From the NCBI RefSeq assembly GCF_001510655.1, contig NZ_LMVC01000002.1, forward strand, positions 1,152,379-1,216,378: DNA of 64,000 bases, given 5' to 3'. This document shows positions 18,027 through 27,497 of this stretch, piece by piece; positions within the stretch are counted from its first letter, which is position 1; each line of letters begins with the position of its first letter. This DNA comes from Fictibacillus sp. FJAT-27399. Its GTDB lineage: Bacteria; Bacillota; Bacilli; Bacillales; Fictibacillaceae. The translations under genes and the position numbers were made by a program. A model generated the notes under the pieces. It saw only the letters and a list, made by a program, of their open reading frames with translations, was not told where the DNA came from and searched no databases.

Positions 18027-18678
18027 GACTCCGTTTCTTAAATTTTGCGGATGCCGGAGCAAGGAAGACCTGCTTCTTGTAAAAGAGTCACGCGCAGATC
18101 TGGCAGGATTTATTTTTGCCCCGAGCAAACGAAGGGTAGCCCCTGAAGATGCGGGCAAATGGGTGAGGGGAAATCAGCCGCTCAAACAGCAATTAACAGG
18201 AGTATTTGTGAACCCTTCTCTTGATGAAATACAGGCCGCTTTAGCAAACGTGCCTTTAGATATCGTTCAATGCCATGGTGATGAAACTCCCGGATTTCTA
18301 AAAGAACTAAAGAAAAAAACAGGAATAACGATTTGGAAAGCCGTACGCCACGAGCCAGGCGGATGGAACAACCTGAAAGAGTTTGCCGGGGTCGCAGACG
18401 GTTATGTAATTGATGCCCGGGTAGAGGGAGCTTACGGAGGAACAGGGACAGCCTTTGACTGGGACGCTGTTCCGATGTATTTACAGGAGGCTGAACGGCA
18501 AGGTGTTCCTTGTTTTATTGCAGGGGGGATTCATGCAGAAAACATTTCAAAACTGCTGAGCTATAGTCCGGACGGCATAGACATCAGCAGCGGAATTGAG
18601 GAAGACGGTAAAAAATGCCGGAAAAAAATAAAGGATTTAGAAGGGATGATGATGCAATATGAAAACAGTATATCCTGA
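18016..18678 (+). CDS. trpF: Phosphoribosylanthranilate isomerase
   Basis: A 220-aa TIM-barrel enzyme converting phosphoribosylanthranilate to CdRP. The active-site Cys and Asp fall in LKFCGCRS (FCGCRS where KICG is usual) and [20 protein letters not shown] chose the ATG at 18016, overlapping the trpC stop by 11 bases; the frame is open further upstream but lies within trpC. It overlaps trpB by 20 bases. Confidence 0.95.
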   Translation: MAGKTPFLKFCGCRSKEDLLLVKESRADLAGFIFAPSKRRVAPEDAGKWVRGNQPLKQQLTGVFVNPSLDEIQAALANVPLDIVQCHGDETPGFLKELKKKTGITIWKAVRHEPGGWNNLKEFAGVADGYVIDARVEGAYGGTGTAFDWDAVPMYLQEAERQGVPCFIAGGIHAENISKLLSYSPDGIDISSGIEEDGKKCRKKIKDLEGMMMQYENSIS

Positions 18679-19867
18679 CAGCCGGGGAAGATATGGAGAG
18701 TTTGGCGGGAAGTTTGTACCCGAGACGATCATGTTTGCTTTGGAAGACCTTGAGAAAGGTTTTAGTGAAGCGATTGAAAACGCTGAGTTCATGGAGGAAC
18801 TTCAGCATGAACTGACAGATTACTCCGGCAGGCCTACACCTTTAACCTATGCAGGAAAGCTGAGTGCAAAGACCGGCGGAGCATCCATCTACCTGAAAAG
18901 AGAAGACTTGAACCACACTGGCGCCCACAAGATCAACAATGCGATCGGCCAGGCGCTGCTCGCAAAAAGGATGGGAAAGAAAAAGATCATCGCTGAAACA
19001 GGAGCAGGACAGCATGGCGTTGCGGCTGCTACTGCTGCTTCTAGGTATGGTTTGGAATGCAAAGTATATATGGGCGAGGAAGACATCCGCCGTCAGGCTC
19101 TAAACGTATTCCGCATGAAACTGCTGGGAGCGGAAGTGATTCCAGTGAGCAGCGGAACAAAAACGTTAAAGGACGCGACAAATGAAGCGATCAGGCAGTG
19201 GGTTGCATCGGTTGAAGATACTTTCTACATGATTGGATCAGCCGTTGGACCGCATCCGTATCCGAAGATCGTCAAAGAGTTTCAGAGTGTAATCGGATAC
19301 GAGGCAAAAGCACAATTTGCTCAACTAAAGGAGGGCAGCCTTCCTGAGAAAGTGGTGGCCTGTGTAGGGGGCGGCAGCAATGCGATCGGTATTTTTTCAG
19401 CGTTCGTCGATGAAGATGTTTCTCTTGTCGGGGTTGAAGCGGGAGGCAAAGGACTCTTGACCGGCCTGCATGCCGCGACGATGGCGAACGGGACAGCCGG
19501 TGTTATCCATGGATCACTGACGTACCTCCTTCAGTCGCAGGAAGGCCAGATCCAGGAGCCTTATTCCATCTCAGCAGGTTTGGATTATCCTGGAGTAGGA
19601 CCGGAACATGCTTTCTTAAAATCAACTGAACGTGTCAAATATGAAAACATCACGGACGAAGAAGCGCTTGAGGCACTGAATCTCCTTTGCCGTGAAGAAG
19701 GCATTCTATGTGCGCTGGAGAGCGCACACGCTGTGGCACAAGCATTAAAAGAAGCACGAAGCATGAGTGCTCACGAAAACATCATCGTCTGCCTGTCCGG
19801 CAGGGGAGATAAAGACGTTCATACACTTTTTGAACAGCAGAAGGAGGAAGTCTCTCATGGGGAGTAG
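18659..19867 (+). CDS. trpB: Tryptophan synthase beta chain
   Basis: A 402-aa PLP enzyme joining indole and serine. The PLP lysine lies in [11 protein letters not shown], and [13 protein letters not shown] is the phosphate-binding loop; [12 protein letters not shown] is typical. The ribosome binding site is AGAAGGGATGA. It overlaps trpA by 11 bases, as expected for subunits of one complex. Confidence 0.98.
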   Translation: MKTVYPDSRGRYGEFGGKFVPETIMFALEDLEKGFSEAIENAEFMEELQHELTDYSGRPTPLTYAGKLSAKTGGASIYLKREDLNHTGAHKINNAIGQALLAKRMGKKKIIAETGAGQHGVAAATAASRYGLECKVYMGEEDIRRQALNVFRMKLLGAEVIPVSSGTKTLKDATNEAIRQWVASVEDTFYMIGSAVGPHPYPKIVKEFQSVIGYEAKAQFAQLKEGSLPEKVVACVGGGSNAIGIFSAFVDEDVSLVGVEAGGKGLLTGLHAATMANGTAGVIHGSLTYLLQSQEGQIQEPYSISAGLDYPGVGPEHAFLKSTERVKYENITDEEALEALNLLCREEGILCALESAHAVAQALKEARSMSAHENIIVCLSGRGDKDVHTLFEQQKEEVSHGE

Positions 19868-20672
19868 AATGAAAGAGTTTCAGTCAAAGAAATCGCCATT
19901 GTTCGTACCCTTTATCACAGCAGGTGATCCTTCTCCTGAGGTTACGGTTGACCTGGCTCTCGCTCTTCAAAACGAAGGGGCGGATGCACTGGAGCTGGGT
20001 ATTCCATATTCTGATCCCCTTGCAGACGGGCCGGTGATCCAGCGGGCTTCCAAACGGGCGCTGGAAAAAGATATGAGTTTGGAAAAAGCCATGAAGCTCG
20101 TCGCAAACATGCGCGCAGCCGGTTTAACCATTCCGGTTATTATCTTTACTTATTACAATCTTTTGTTACAATTGGGAGAACAGAAATTTTTTGAATTGGC
20201 ATCACAGAACGAAATTGATGGGCTGCTTGTGCCGGATTTGCCTTTTGAAGAAAGCAAAGACCTTCAGAAGTCATGTTCCGCCCATGATCTAAGCTTCATT
20301 TCTCTCGCTGCGCCCACTACTTCTCAAGGAAGGCTAAAAGAAATCGGAGAGGCTGCACAGGGGTTTCTCTATTGCATCTCTTCACTTGGTGTTACCGGGG
20401 CAAGGACTTCGTTTGCCAACGGCCTGGACCGCTTTCTGGATGAAGCGAGATCTGCGAGTTCGGTTCCGGTATTGATCGGTTTCGGCTTGTCGAGCAGAGA
20501 GCAGATGCAGCAATTTGAGGGGAAATGTGATGGTTTTATCATGGGGAGCACGATCGTATCAAAAATTGAGGAGCTGGGACCAGATCTTCTCAGGGAGGAC
20601 AAGAAAAGAGAAGCGCTTCAAACGTTCTCTGACTTTCTTTCCAAGCTGGTCCCGCTGAATGTTTACAGTTAA
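19857..20672 (+). CDS. trpA: Tryptophan synthase alpha chain
   Basis: A 271-aa TIM-barrel subunit that releases indole from indole-3-glycerol phosphate. The catalytic Glu and Asp lie in [19 protein letters not shown]. The ATG at 19857 is 9 bases after AAGGAGG; an ATG at 19869 is a less likely alternative, and the frame further upstream is within trpB. Confidence 0.97.
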   Translation: MGSRMKEFQSKKSPLFVPFITAGDPSPEVTVDLALALQNEGADALELGIPYSDPLADGPVIQRASKRALEKDMSLEKAMKLVANMRAAGLTIPVIIFTYYNLLLQLGEQKFFELASQNEIDGLLVPDLPFEESKDLQKSCSAHDLSFISLAAPTTSQGRLKEIGEAAQGFLYCISSLGVTGARTSFANGLDRFLDEARSASSVPVLIGFGLSSREQMQQFEGKCDGFIMGSTIVSKIEELGPDLLREDKKREALQTFSDFLSKLVPLNVYS

Positions 20673-20690
20673 CAGAAAGGAAGGGTCTTT

Positions 20691-21803
20691 GTGGAGGCAA
20701 AATCACAGCTGTTGAATTTAAAACCCTATCAGCCGGGAAAACCAATCGAGGAAGTGAAGCGCGAGTACGGGCTGGACAAAATCGTTAAATTGGCATCAAA
20801 TGAGAATCCATACGGAAGCTCGCCTTCGGTTAAGGCCGCTATCGTTTCAGAAGCCGCTCACTTAGGGCTGTATCCTGATGGCTACAGCGCTGAACTGCGG
20901 GAGGAGCTTTCAGAATTTTTAGGAGTAAAAAAAGGAAATTTGATTTTTGGCAATGGTTCCGACGAAGTCGTGCAGATCTTGTCACGAAGCTTTTTGCATG
21001 AAGGAACGAACACGGTCATGGCAGCGAACACCTTTCCTCAGTACAAGCATAACGCTGTGATTGAAGGGGCGGAAGTTCGCGAAGTTCCGCTGCTTAACGG
21101 AGAACATGACCTGAATGAGATGCTCAAAGCGATCGACGGACAAACTAAAATCGTTTGGCTGTGCAGCCCGAATAATCCTACCGGCCATTACATTGATCAA
21201 AAATCGTTTGAAACATTTATGGCTGAAGTTCCTCCGCACGTACTGGTAGTGAGTGACGAAGCGTATTATGAATACGTTGAAGCCGAAGATTTTCCAGAGA
21301 CCATCACTTATTTGGACCGATATCCGAATTTGGTGATCCTGCGGACGTTTTCTAAGGCTTACGGACTTGCTGCACTCCGGATCGGTTATGGAATCGGTGA
21401 TGAGAAGCTTATCACAGCCATTGAACCGGCCAGAGAGCCGTTCAACACATCACGCATTGCACAGGCAGCAGCCCGTGCTGCGATCAAAGACCAGGATTTC
21501 ATCAGCACCTGCTCTGAAAGAAACAGAGAAGGGCTGCAGCAATTTTATGATTTCTGCCAGAAACGCGGATTGGTTTACTATCCTTCTCAAGCGAATTTCA
21601 TCCTAATTGATTTTAAGGAAGACTCAAATCTTTTGTTTCAGCATCTTCTTGAAAGAGGCTACATTGTGCGTTCTGGATCAGCACTGGGCTTTCCTACAAG
21701 CCTCAGAATAACGATCGGCGATAAGCAGCAGAACGGGGAGATCATTGAGCATCTGGAAAATTATTTGCTGATGTCAGGAAACACAGAAAAAGAAACCGTG
21801 TAA
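20691..21803 (+). CDS. hisC: Histidinol-phosphate aminotransferase HisC
   Basis: A 370-aa PLP aminotransferase, GTG start with AAAGGAAGGG upstream. [26 protein letters not shown] and the PLP-lysine segment [17 protein letters not shown] are conserved. In Bacillus this enzyme at the end of the trp operon serves histidine and also aromatic amino acid synthesis. A terminator follows; the tyrA and aroE genes that follow in B. subtilis are not here. Confidence 0.96.
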   Translation: MEAKSQLLNLKPYQPGKPIEEVKREYGLDKIVKLASNENPYGSSPSVKAAIVSEAAHLGLYPDGYSAELREELSEFLGVKKGNLIFGNGSDEVVQILSRSFLHEGTNTVMAANTFPQYKHNAVIEGAEVREVPLLNGEHDLNEMLKAIDGQTKIVWLCSPNNPTGHYIDQKSFETFMAEVPPHVLVVSDEAYYEYVEAEDFPETITYLDRYPNLVILRTFSKAYGLAALRIGYGIGDEKLITAIEPAREPFNTSRIAQAAARAAIKDQDFISTCSERNREGLQQFYDFCQKRGLVYYPSQANFILIDFKEDSNLLFQHLLERGYIVRSGSALGFPTSLRITIGDKQQNGEIIEHLENYLLMSGNTEKETV

Positions 21804-21814
21804 ATCCATCAGAG

Positions 21815-21842
21815 AAGAGGGGCCTGCTCGGCCTCTTTCTCG
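21815..21842 (+). terminator. Intrinsic terminator after hisC
   Basis: AAGAGGGGCC and GGCCTCTTT pair (with G-U pairs) around a 5-nt loop, followed by CT. Confidence 0.6.
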
Positions 21843-21870
21843 ATAAATTCAAAATTTTCGAAAAATATTG

Positions 21871-21898
21871 TTGATTTTTGAAGCGCTACTGCTATAAT
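21871..21898 (+). promoter_or_regulatory. Predicted promoter of a small RNA
   Basis: TTGATT at 21871-21876, 16-bp spacer, TATAAT at 21893-21898. No protein start follows before the terminator at 21944-21977. Confidence 0.6.
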
Positions 21899-21943
21899 AT
21901 AACTAATATGGTTTCTCTCCACTCCTATCCATATTATTGTTTT

Positions 21944-21977
21944 CCCTGACAGCGCTTTCAAAGTCAGGGTTTTTTTT
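21944..21977 (+). terminator. Intrinsic terminator of the candidate small RNA
   Basis: Perfect 7-bp stem CCCTGAC / GTCAGGG, 12-nt loop, eight Ts. Confidence 0.85.
21947..21960. promoter_or_regulatory. cre-like site (CcpA box)
   Basis: Read on the reverse strand, TGAAAGCGCTGTCA agrees with the Bacillus cre consensus TGWAANCGNTNWCA at all 14 positions. It lies about 50 bases after the small-RNA promoter, so CcpA bound here could block elongation. It overlaps the terminator hairpin, so chance similarity is possible. Confidence 0.5.
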
Positions 21978-22050
21978 GTTTTCCTATACTCATATCTTTG
22001 CAGGTGCGCTCATAGCCTGTCTATATAAGGGCGAAGGCGAATCGTAGATT

Positions 22051-22080
22051 TTGAAGTGAACACACCCTCTCATGTATAAT
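22051..22080 (+). promoter_or_regulatory. Predicted promoter of ypiA
   Basis: TTGAAG at 22051-22056, 18-bp spacer, TATAAT at 22075-22080, 41 bases before the ypiA start. Confidence 0.55.
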
Positions 22081-22121
22081 GAAAACAAAATAGATTGCCG
22101 TAAGAGAAGGAGTTTTTGTTA

Positions 22122-23381
22122 TTGGAAAAGTTACAAGAAGCCATCACCCTTGTTGAAATGGGACATGTCCGTGAGGGCATGAAGCTCATCGAAATGCTTA
22201 CAAAGGAAGCCGACCATCAAACACTCTATGATATTGCGAGGGTTTATGAAAACTGGGGACATCTGGAGGAAGCGATGAAGATCGTTGCTCAGTTGAGAGC
22301 TTTTTACCCGGAGGATGGCGACCTCGGCATCTTTGCCGCCGAGCTGCTCATTGAGATGGAAAAGGAAGATGAAGCTCTGGAGATACTGGGACAAATCAGT
22401 GCATACGATGATTCTTACATCCAATCGCTCCTATTGCAGGCTGACCTTTATTTTATGCAAGGACTCCATGAAGTTGCGGAGCAAAAGCTCCTGAAAGCCA
22501 AGCAGACCAAACCAGATGAGCCAGTTCTTGCTTTTGCTCTTGGTGAACTGTATCTTGAACGAGGCGATTTTATCAAAAGCGCTGCCTTCTTCAAGGAAGC
22601 CGAACCGATTGCGTCGACTCTTCCCGAAGGGGATCTTTACCTAAGGCTTGCCGAAGCGCTGAGCAGAGGCGGTAAGTTTGAAGAAGCTCTTGACTATTAT
22701 AAAAAAGGCCTGGAATCCAAAAAAGAACTGCACAGTCTGTTTGGATACGGATTGACCGCGTATAAAACAGGGGAGTATAAAACAGCGATATCTGCGCTTG
22801 AAGAATTAAAAGGACTGGACCCTGAGTATACGACGCTTTATCCTTGGCTTGCTTCATCCTATGAGGAAGAGGGGGCCCTTGACGAGGCGATCGAGGCGAT
22901 CCGGGAAGGAATCAGCAAGGATGAATTCAACGAAGACCTTAAAGTACGTGCCGCACGCCTCATGTACCGGACAGGAAACAAAGAAGAAGGCGAAAAGTAC
23001 GCGAGGGAGGTTATCGCGCTCAATCCTTCAAATGCTGAAGCTGTCCTTCACTTGTCTTCCATGCTTAAAAAAGAAGAACGTTTTGCTGACATGGTCGAAC
23101 TGCTCACACATGTTGCAGAGCAGGGTGACGAAACGCCGGAGATGATCTGGGATCTGGCCTTTGCATACAAAGAAGCAGAAGAATATGAACAGGCCAGAGA
23201 ACAATATGAAGCGGCCTTTCCTTCCTTCACGAACCATGAAGTCTTTTTGGAAGAGTATGGCATGTTTCTGATCGAAGAAGGGGAACCTGTAAAGGCAGCC
23301 GGCATCCTGAAACAAGCCTTGTCATTGAACCCGAACCTTCACCATGTTGAAGAAATAATCAGCCGGCTGGAAGAGTACTAA
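22122..23381 (+). CDS. ypiA: Tetratricopeptide repeat protein YpiA
   Basis: A 419-aa soluble, acidic protein composed of about ten TPR units (for example YDIARVYENWGHLEEAMKI, ALGELYLERGDFIKSAAFF). TPR arrays bind protein partners; the partner is unknown. I chose the TTG at 22122, 9 bases after GAGAAGGAG; a TTG at 22116 would leave too little space. The position before ypiB and qcrABC matches B. subtilis ypiA. Confidence 0.9.
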   Translation: MEKLQEAITLVEMGHVREGMKLIEMLTKEADHQTLYDIARVYENWGHLEEAMKIVAQLRAFYPEDGDLGIFAAELLIEMEKEDEALEILGQISAYDDSYIQSLLLQADLYFMQGLHEVAEQKLLKAKQTKPDEPVLAFALGELYLERGDFIKSAAFFKEAEPIASTLPEGDLYLRLAEALSRGGKFEEALDYYKKGLESKKELHSLFGYGLTAYKTGEYKTAISALEELKGLDPEYTTLYPWLASSYEEEGALDEAIEAIREGISKDEFNEDLKVRAARLMYRTGNKEEGEKYAREVIALNPSNAEAVLHLSSMLKKEERFADMVELLTHVAEQGDETPEMIWDLAFAYKEAEEYEQAREQYEAAFPSFTNHEVFLEEYGMFLIEEGEPVKAAGILKQALSLNPNLHHVEEIISRLEEY

Positions 23382-23490
23382 TCAACCCGCTTTTTTCTTT
23401 AAATATTCTTTCCGGTTAGAAGGATTTATCAAGCAGGGCAAGAATATACTAAAGTAATATACTTTGGTTAGGAATGATGGGGGGATCACA

Positions 23491-24027
23491 ATGAGCAGCA
23501 CCGTTTCTGTCCTTGAAAAGAAGGATTTTATTAAATGGTTTTTAAATCATTATCAACTAAAAAAACGTGAGTGCGTCTGGTTGTTAAACTACCTTGTCAG
23601 TGACGACCAGCTCATGGAAAAGGTTCACTTTGTGGAGAAAGCAGAGTATTGCCCTAAAGCCATTATTATGTCCGCTCAATGTACCGATGGTGTTCCATTC
23701 CGTTTTTATAAACAGAATGTCTTGACAACGGATGCAGAAAAATCATTCCACGATATCCGGCTTAACCAGGAAGAAGACATCTTTATTGAACTAAACTTTA
23801 ATTCTTCAAGATTGACGCCCGAGTATGCCTCGGTACTGGAAGAAAATCCGCATCTGCCTGACAATATGGTAACAGACCGAAAATATGGACTGTGGGCAGA
23901 ACTGATTCTTGACCAATCGGTATCCCAATTTAAAAAACAGAAAATACTCGTTAACATTGACCGTGCGCTGGACCAAAAAGATGAAGAAACTTTCCAGCAG
24001 CTTACCGAAGAACTTAGAAAATTGTAA
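23491..24027 (+). CDS. ypiB: UPF0302 protein YpiB
   Basis: A 178-aa soluble protein of the UPF0302 family (N-terminal [22 protein letters not shown]-terminal low-complexity helix [13 protein letters not shown]-like). The ATG at 23491 has GGGGGGA upstream; the frame extends 9 codons further without a good binding site. Neighbours are as in B. subtilis. No enzymatic motif is visible; function unknown. Confidence 0.88.
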   Translation: MSSTVSVLEKKDFIKWFLNHYQLKKRECVWLLNYLVSDDQLMEKVHFVEKAEYCPKAIIMSAQCTDGVPFRFYKQNVLTTDAEKSFHDIRLNQEEDIFIELNFNSSRLTPEYASVLEENPHLPDNMVTDRKYGLWAELILDQSVSQFKKQKILVNIDRALDQKDEETFQQLTEELRKL

Positions 24028-24058
24028 CCCTCTTTTTTAAAAAGAGGGTTTTATTTTG
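24026..24058 (+). terminator. Intrinsic terminator after ypiB
   Basis: AACCCTCTTTT / AAAGAGGGTT hairpin followed by TTATTTTG, overlapping the ypiB stop codon. Confidence 0.8.
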
Positions 24059-24117
24059 TTTTTTTTGATACGATGGAATACATATTAAACTATTTATACA
24101 TAAAAGGAGTTTCACAG

Positions 24118-24579
24118 ATGAAATGGAGTTCAGGTGATATTAATATTTATCAGCAGTCGAAAGAGTTTGTGGATACTGTCATCATTCCCCTTCAGCCTCT
24201 GTCTTTCGGCCCTTCCATGAGGACAAGTGCAGGGATGGCTGATTATTCCCTTCTCATTGCAGAAGAGACAGAACGTCAGCTGCACGGGCGGTTGTTTCTC
24301 ATGCCTTCCTTTACCTATTTGAAGCTGGAAAGTGAAGAAGCTCTCATGGCCCGGCTCCACTCATGGGTCAGTGAACTTAAGGAAGAAGGGTTCCGCCATA
24401 TTTTTTTCTTGACGAGCGATGCCGATTGGAAAAAAGCTGAACATGAGCTAAGAGAAACACTCCTTTGGATGCCTGTCATACCGATGGAGACGATGGATTC
24501 GTCATATAAGGAAGAAATCGTTAAAGAACAGGTCAAACAGCTGTTTCAGATCATCCTTCATAAGTGGCAGGAAAGCTAA
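24118..24579 (+). CDS. ypiF: DUF2487 protein YpiF
   Basis: A 153-aa soluble protein. The start at 24118 has AAAGGAG upstream. The sequence (MKWSSGDINIYQQSKEFVDT) and position just before qcrA agree with YpiF/DUF2487. Nothing in it points to a catalytic role; a link with the cytochrome bc complex is only suggested by conserved neighbourhood. Confidence 0.82.
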   Translation: MKWSSGDINIYQQSKEFVDTVIIPLQPLSFGPSMRTSAGMADYSLLIAEETERQLHGRLFLMPSFTYLKLESEEALMARLHSWVSELKEEGFRHIFFLTSDADWKKAEHELRETLLWMPVIPMETMDSSYKEEIVKEQVKQLFQIILHKWQES

Positions 24580-24609
24580 AAAACCAAGCACTGGAGATAC
24601 ATGTTCATA

Positions 24610-24639
24610 TTGACAGTAAAAGACAACTTACGCTATCAT
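24610..24639 (+). promoter_or_regulatory. Predicted promoter of qcrABC
   Basis: TTGACA at 24610-24615, 18-bp spacer, TATCAT at 24634-24639, 75 bases before qcrA. Confidence 0.6.
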
Positions 24640-24713
24640 GTTAATGTCCTAGTAATATGTGTGTAAAACAATTGTCCGGATGGACTTTATTTACAGCAAG
24701 GGGGGGAAACGAA

Positions 24714-25217
24714 ATGTCTAAGGAAGATATCTCCAGACGCCAGTTTTTGAACTACACATTGACCGGTGTCGGAGGGTTCATGGCTGCAGGGATGCTAATG
24801 CCAATGGTGCGTTTTGCCATCGACCCCATCCTTGAAAAGGGTGCGGACCAGGATATGGTAGCGGTTACTGAAGTCAGCAAGATCGGCAAGGAACCAAAAC
24901 GATTTAACTTTAAAATCAAGCAAAAAGACGGATGGTACGAATCAGAGGTCACCCAATCTGCGTGGGTCTACAAAAACGGCAAGGGCGAATTAATAGCGCT
25001 TTCACCGGTTTGCAAGCATTTGGGATGTACCATCGACTGGAACACTGATCCAAGCCACCCAAGCCAATTTTATTGTCCTTGCCACGGAGGCCGTTATGAG
25101 AAAGACGGTACGAATATTAAAGGTACACCGCCGCTTGCGCCTCTCGATGTTTATGACAGCAAGGTGAAGGACGGAAAGTTGTATCTAGGAAAGGCAAAAC
25201 CACGAAAGGGGGCGTAA
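24714..25217 (+). CDS. qcrA: Menaquinol:cytochrome c reductase Rieske iron-sulfur subunit
   Basis: A 167-aa subunit of the b6c complex. The N-terminus SRRQFLNYTLTGVGG is a twin-arginine-type signal anchor; the 2Fe-2S ligands are in CKHLGC and CPCHGG in the C-terminal half. The ATG at 24714 follows GGGGGGGAAACGA. qcrB begins 3 bases after its stop. Confidence 0.96.
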   Translation: MSKEDISRRQFLNYTLTGVGGFMAAGMLMPMVRFAIDPILEKGADQDMVAVTEVSKIGKEPKRFNFKIKQKDGWYESEVTQSAWVYKNGKGELIALSPVCKHLGCTIDWNTDPSHPSQFYCPCHGGRYEKDGTNIKGTPPLAPLDVYDSKVKDGKLYLGKAKPRKGA

Positions 25218-25220
25218 TAG

Positions 25221-25892
25221 ATGCTGCAAAAAATTTACGATTGGGTAGACGAGCGTTTGGATATTACGCCGCTTTGGCGCGATGTGGCTGACCATGAAGT
25301 GCCAGAGCACGTTAACCCGGCCCATCATTTTTCCGCGTTCGTTTATTGTTTCGGGGGATTAACGTTCTTTATTACGGTAATCCAAATCTTGTCTGGAATG
25401 TTCTTAACGATGTACTATGTTCCGGATATTGTGAATGCCTGGGAATCTGTATATTATCTGCAGAATCAGGTGGCATTCGGTGTCATCGTAAGAGGAATGC
25501 ACCACTGGGGAGCCAGCTTGGTAATCGTTATGATGTTTTTACATACCTTGCGCGTATTTTTCCAGGGCGCTTACAAAAAACCTCGTGAATTGAACTGGGT
25601 AGTAGGAGTATTAATTTTTGGTGTTATGCTTGGACTTGGGTTCACAGGCTATTTGTTGCCATGGGATATGAAAGCGCTGTTCGCTACAAAAGTAGGGATT
25701 CAGATCGCAGAAACAATCCCTGTGATCGGACCGATCGCAAAAACATTCCTAGCAGGCGGAGAAATCATCGGAGCACAGACATTAACTCGTTTCTTTGCGA
25801 TACACGTATTCTTCCTGCCGGCTGCACTGCTCGCGCTCATGGGTGCCCACTTTATCATGATCCGCAAACAGGGTATCTCGGGTCCGCTGTAA
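25221..25892 (+). CDS. qcrB: Menaquinol:cytochrome c reductase cytochrome b subunit
   Basis: A 223-aa four-helix cytochrome b6-type subunit. Heme-ligand histidines are in GMHHWGASLVI and RFFAIHVFFLPAAL; Cys43, which carries a covalent heme in Bacillus and in b6f complexes, is present (FVYCFGG). It passes electrons from menaquinol to the Rieske protein and QcrC. The 133-bp gap to qcrC is longer than I would expect. Confidence 0.97.
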   Translation: MLQKIYDWVDERLDITPLWRDVADHEVPEHVNPAHHFSAFVYCFGGLTFFITVIQILSGMFLTMYYVPDIVNAWESVYYLQNQVAFGVIVRGMHHWGASLVIVMMFLHTLRVFFQGAYKKPRELNWVVGVLIFGVMLGLGFTGYLLPWDMKALFATKVGIQIAETIPVIGPIAKTFLAGGEIIGAQTLTRFFAIHVFFLPAALLALMGAHFIMIRKQGISGPL

Positions 25893-26025
25893 AATTGCTT
25901 TTTTAATTATCTTTATTTTTAAAATTGAGTGACCATTCTCTACATCAGAGATATATCTTGGCAGATAAAGCTCATCTGCGTCAGAGCAGATAAGCTTCTA
26001 GACGCTAAAAAAGGGAGGGAGAAAG

Positions 26026-26784
26026 ATGCATCGAGGCAAAGGAATGAAGTTTGTAGGAGACTCCCGTGTTCCTGCAGAGCGCAAGCCGAACATTCCGAAG
26101 GATTACTCTGAGTATCCTGGAAAAACGGAAGCGTTTTGGCCAAACTTCCTTTTGAAAGAATGGATGGTAGGTGCCGTCTTTTTAATAGGGTATTTAATCT
26201 TAACCATTTCTCACGAATCTCCGCTGGAGCGTAAAGCAGATCCGACAGATGCAGGATATATTCCGCTTCCTGACTGGTATTTCCTATTCTTGTATCAGCT
26301 CTTGAAATACAAGTATGCTGCCGGTGATTACGTTTTAATCGGAACGATTGTTATTCCTGGACTTGCTTTCGGAGCGCTGCTGCTCGCACCATGGCTGGAC
26401 AGAGGGCCGGAACGCCGTCCTTCACGCCGTCCTGTTGCTACAGGATTAATGCTGCTTGCCCTTATTTCCATTACATATTTAACATGGGAGTCCGTTGTTA
26501 CCCATGACTGGGAAAAGGCGAAAGAACAGGGTAAAATCGTGGAGACCAACATCGACAAGAACGATCCCGGCTATCAAGTCTTCAAAGGCCAGTCCTGTGT
26601 AGGCTGCCATGGATCGGAATTGACAGGCGGAACGGGGCCATCACTTATTGGAACCGGTTTAAAACCTGAACAGATCATGAAGATTGCCAAGGAAGGGCGA
26701 GGGGCTATGCCTGCAAACGCTTATAAAGGCAATGAAGCCGATTTGAAAAAATTGGCCACATTCATTTCAAAACTGAAAAAATAA
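26026..26784 (+). CDS. qcrC: Menaquinol:cytochrome c reductase cytochrome b/c subunit
   Basis: A 252-aa fusion of a subunit IV-like membrane part (three helices; PLPDWYFLFLYQLLKY is the conserved PEWY-like quinol-site loop, here PDWY) and a C-terminal cytochrome c domain with CVGCH and a later Met ligand in GAMPANAY. This fusion is characteristic of Bacillus. The ribosome binding site is GGGAGGGAGAAAG. Confidence 0.97.
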   Translation: MHRGKGMKFVGDSRVPAERKPNIPKDYSEYPGKTEAFWPNFLLKEWMVGAVFLIGYLILTISHESPLERKADPTDAGYIPLPDWYFLFLYQLLKYKYAAGDYVLIGTIVIPGLAFGALLLAPWLDRGPERRPSRRPVATGLMLLALISITYLTWESVVTHDWEKAKEQGKIVETNIDKNDPGYQVFKGQSCVGCHGSELTGGTGPSLIGTGLKPEQIMKIAKEGRGAMPANAYKGNEADLKKLATFISKLKK

Positions 26785-26790
26785 ACATCA

Positions 26791-26823
26791 AAAAAAGCTG
26801 GCTTGCAGAGTCGGCTTTTTTTA
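26791..26823 (+). terminator. Intrinsic terminator after qcrC
   Basis: AAAAGCTG / CGGCTTTT stem with an 11-nt loop followed by a T run. Confidence 0.7.
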
Positions 26824-26850
26824 CATCATCGGCAAGTGAGGAGAAAAAGA

Positions 26851-27438
26851 ATGATTTATCTTTATGGAATTTTGAAGCAAAAATGGTTCCTGTCCAGTTT
26901 GCTTATCATCAATATTCTTGGAACGGCCTACGGATATTACTGGTATAAAGACCAGCTCGCTGAAACACCGCTGAAGTTTGTTCTTTTTGTGCCAGACAGC
27001 CCGACGGCCAGTCTGTTCTTTGTCTTCGTGCTCATTGCGTTTCTTTTCGGAAAAAACCTGCCATACATCGAAGCACTGGCCGCGGTAAGCCTTTTTAAGT
27101 ACGGAATCTGGGCGGTTGGCATGAATATTGCAGGCGGTGTAGTTGATCCTCCTATGTATTGGGCCAATTATATGCTCATCGTTTCCCATCTGGGGATGGC
27201 GATCGAAGGCCTCCTTTATACACCGTACTATCGAATTCAGCTCCGGCATCTGGCGGTAGCGGGCCTCTGGGTATTTCATAACGAAATTATCGATTATGTT
27301 TATGGTATGATGCCGAGGTACGACGTACTCTGGGAACATATGCAGCTGATCGGATATCTTACCTTCTGGCTCAGTGTGGTATCCGTCGTCCTTGTGTATT
27401 ATTTAACGAGGGAGAAGCCGGCTCACTCCGGCAAATAA
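26851..27438 (+). CDS. ypjA: DUF1405 membrane protein YpjA
   Basis: A 195-aa polytopic membrane protein with about six helices. The ATG at 26851 follows GAGGAGAAAAAGA. WANYMLIVSHLGMAIEGLLY and WVFHNEIIDYVYG are characteristic of the family found after qcrC in Bacillus. Function unknown. Confidence 0.83.
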   Translation: MIYLYGILKQKWFLSSLLIINILGTAYGYYWYKDQLAETPLKFVLFVPDSPTASLFFVFVLIAFLFGKNLPYIEALAAVSLFKYGIWAVGMNIAGGVVDPPMYWANYMLIVSHLGMAIEGLLYTPYYRIQLRHLAVAGLWVFHNEIIDYVYGMMPRYDVLWEHMQLIGYLTFWLSVVSVVLVYYLTREKPAHSGK

Positions 27439-27497
27439 AGGTCTAACCTTGTCCATTTCCTCATATGATTTGTTATACCGTATGGGAGGGACAAGGA

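Larger units (their letters stand above)
21905..21977 (+). ncRNA. Candidate small RNA with two hairpins
   Basis: Between a consensus promoter and a strong terminator lies a transcript of about 73 bases with no reading frame. Hairpin 1: AATATGG (21905-21911) pairs perfectly with CCATATT (21929-21935) and exposes a 17-nt pyrimidine-rich loop containing CTCTCC and ACTCCT, which could pair with Shine-Dalgarno sequences. Hairpin 2 is the terminator CCCTGAC / GTCAGGG with eight Ts. The rest of the hisC-ypiA gap (21804-22121) holds only the hisC terminator and the ypiA promoter. Confidence 0.55.
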
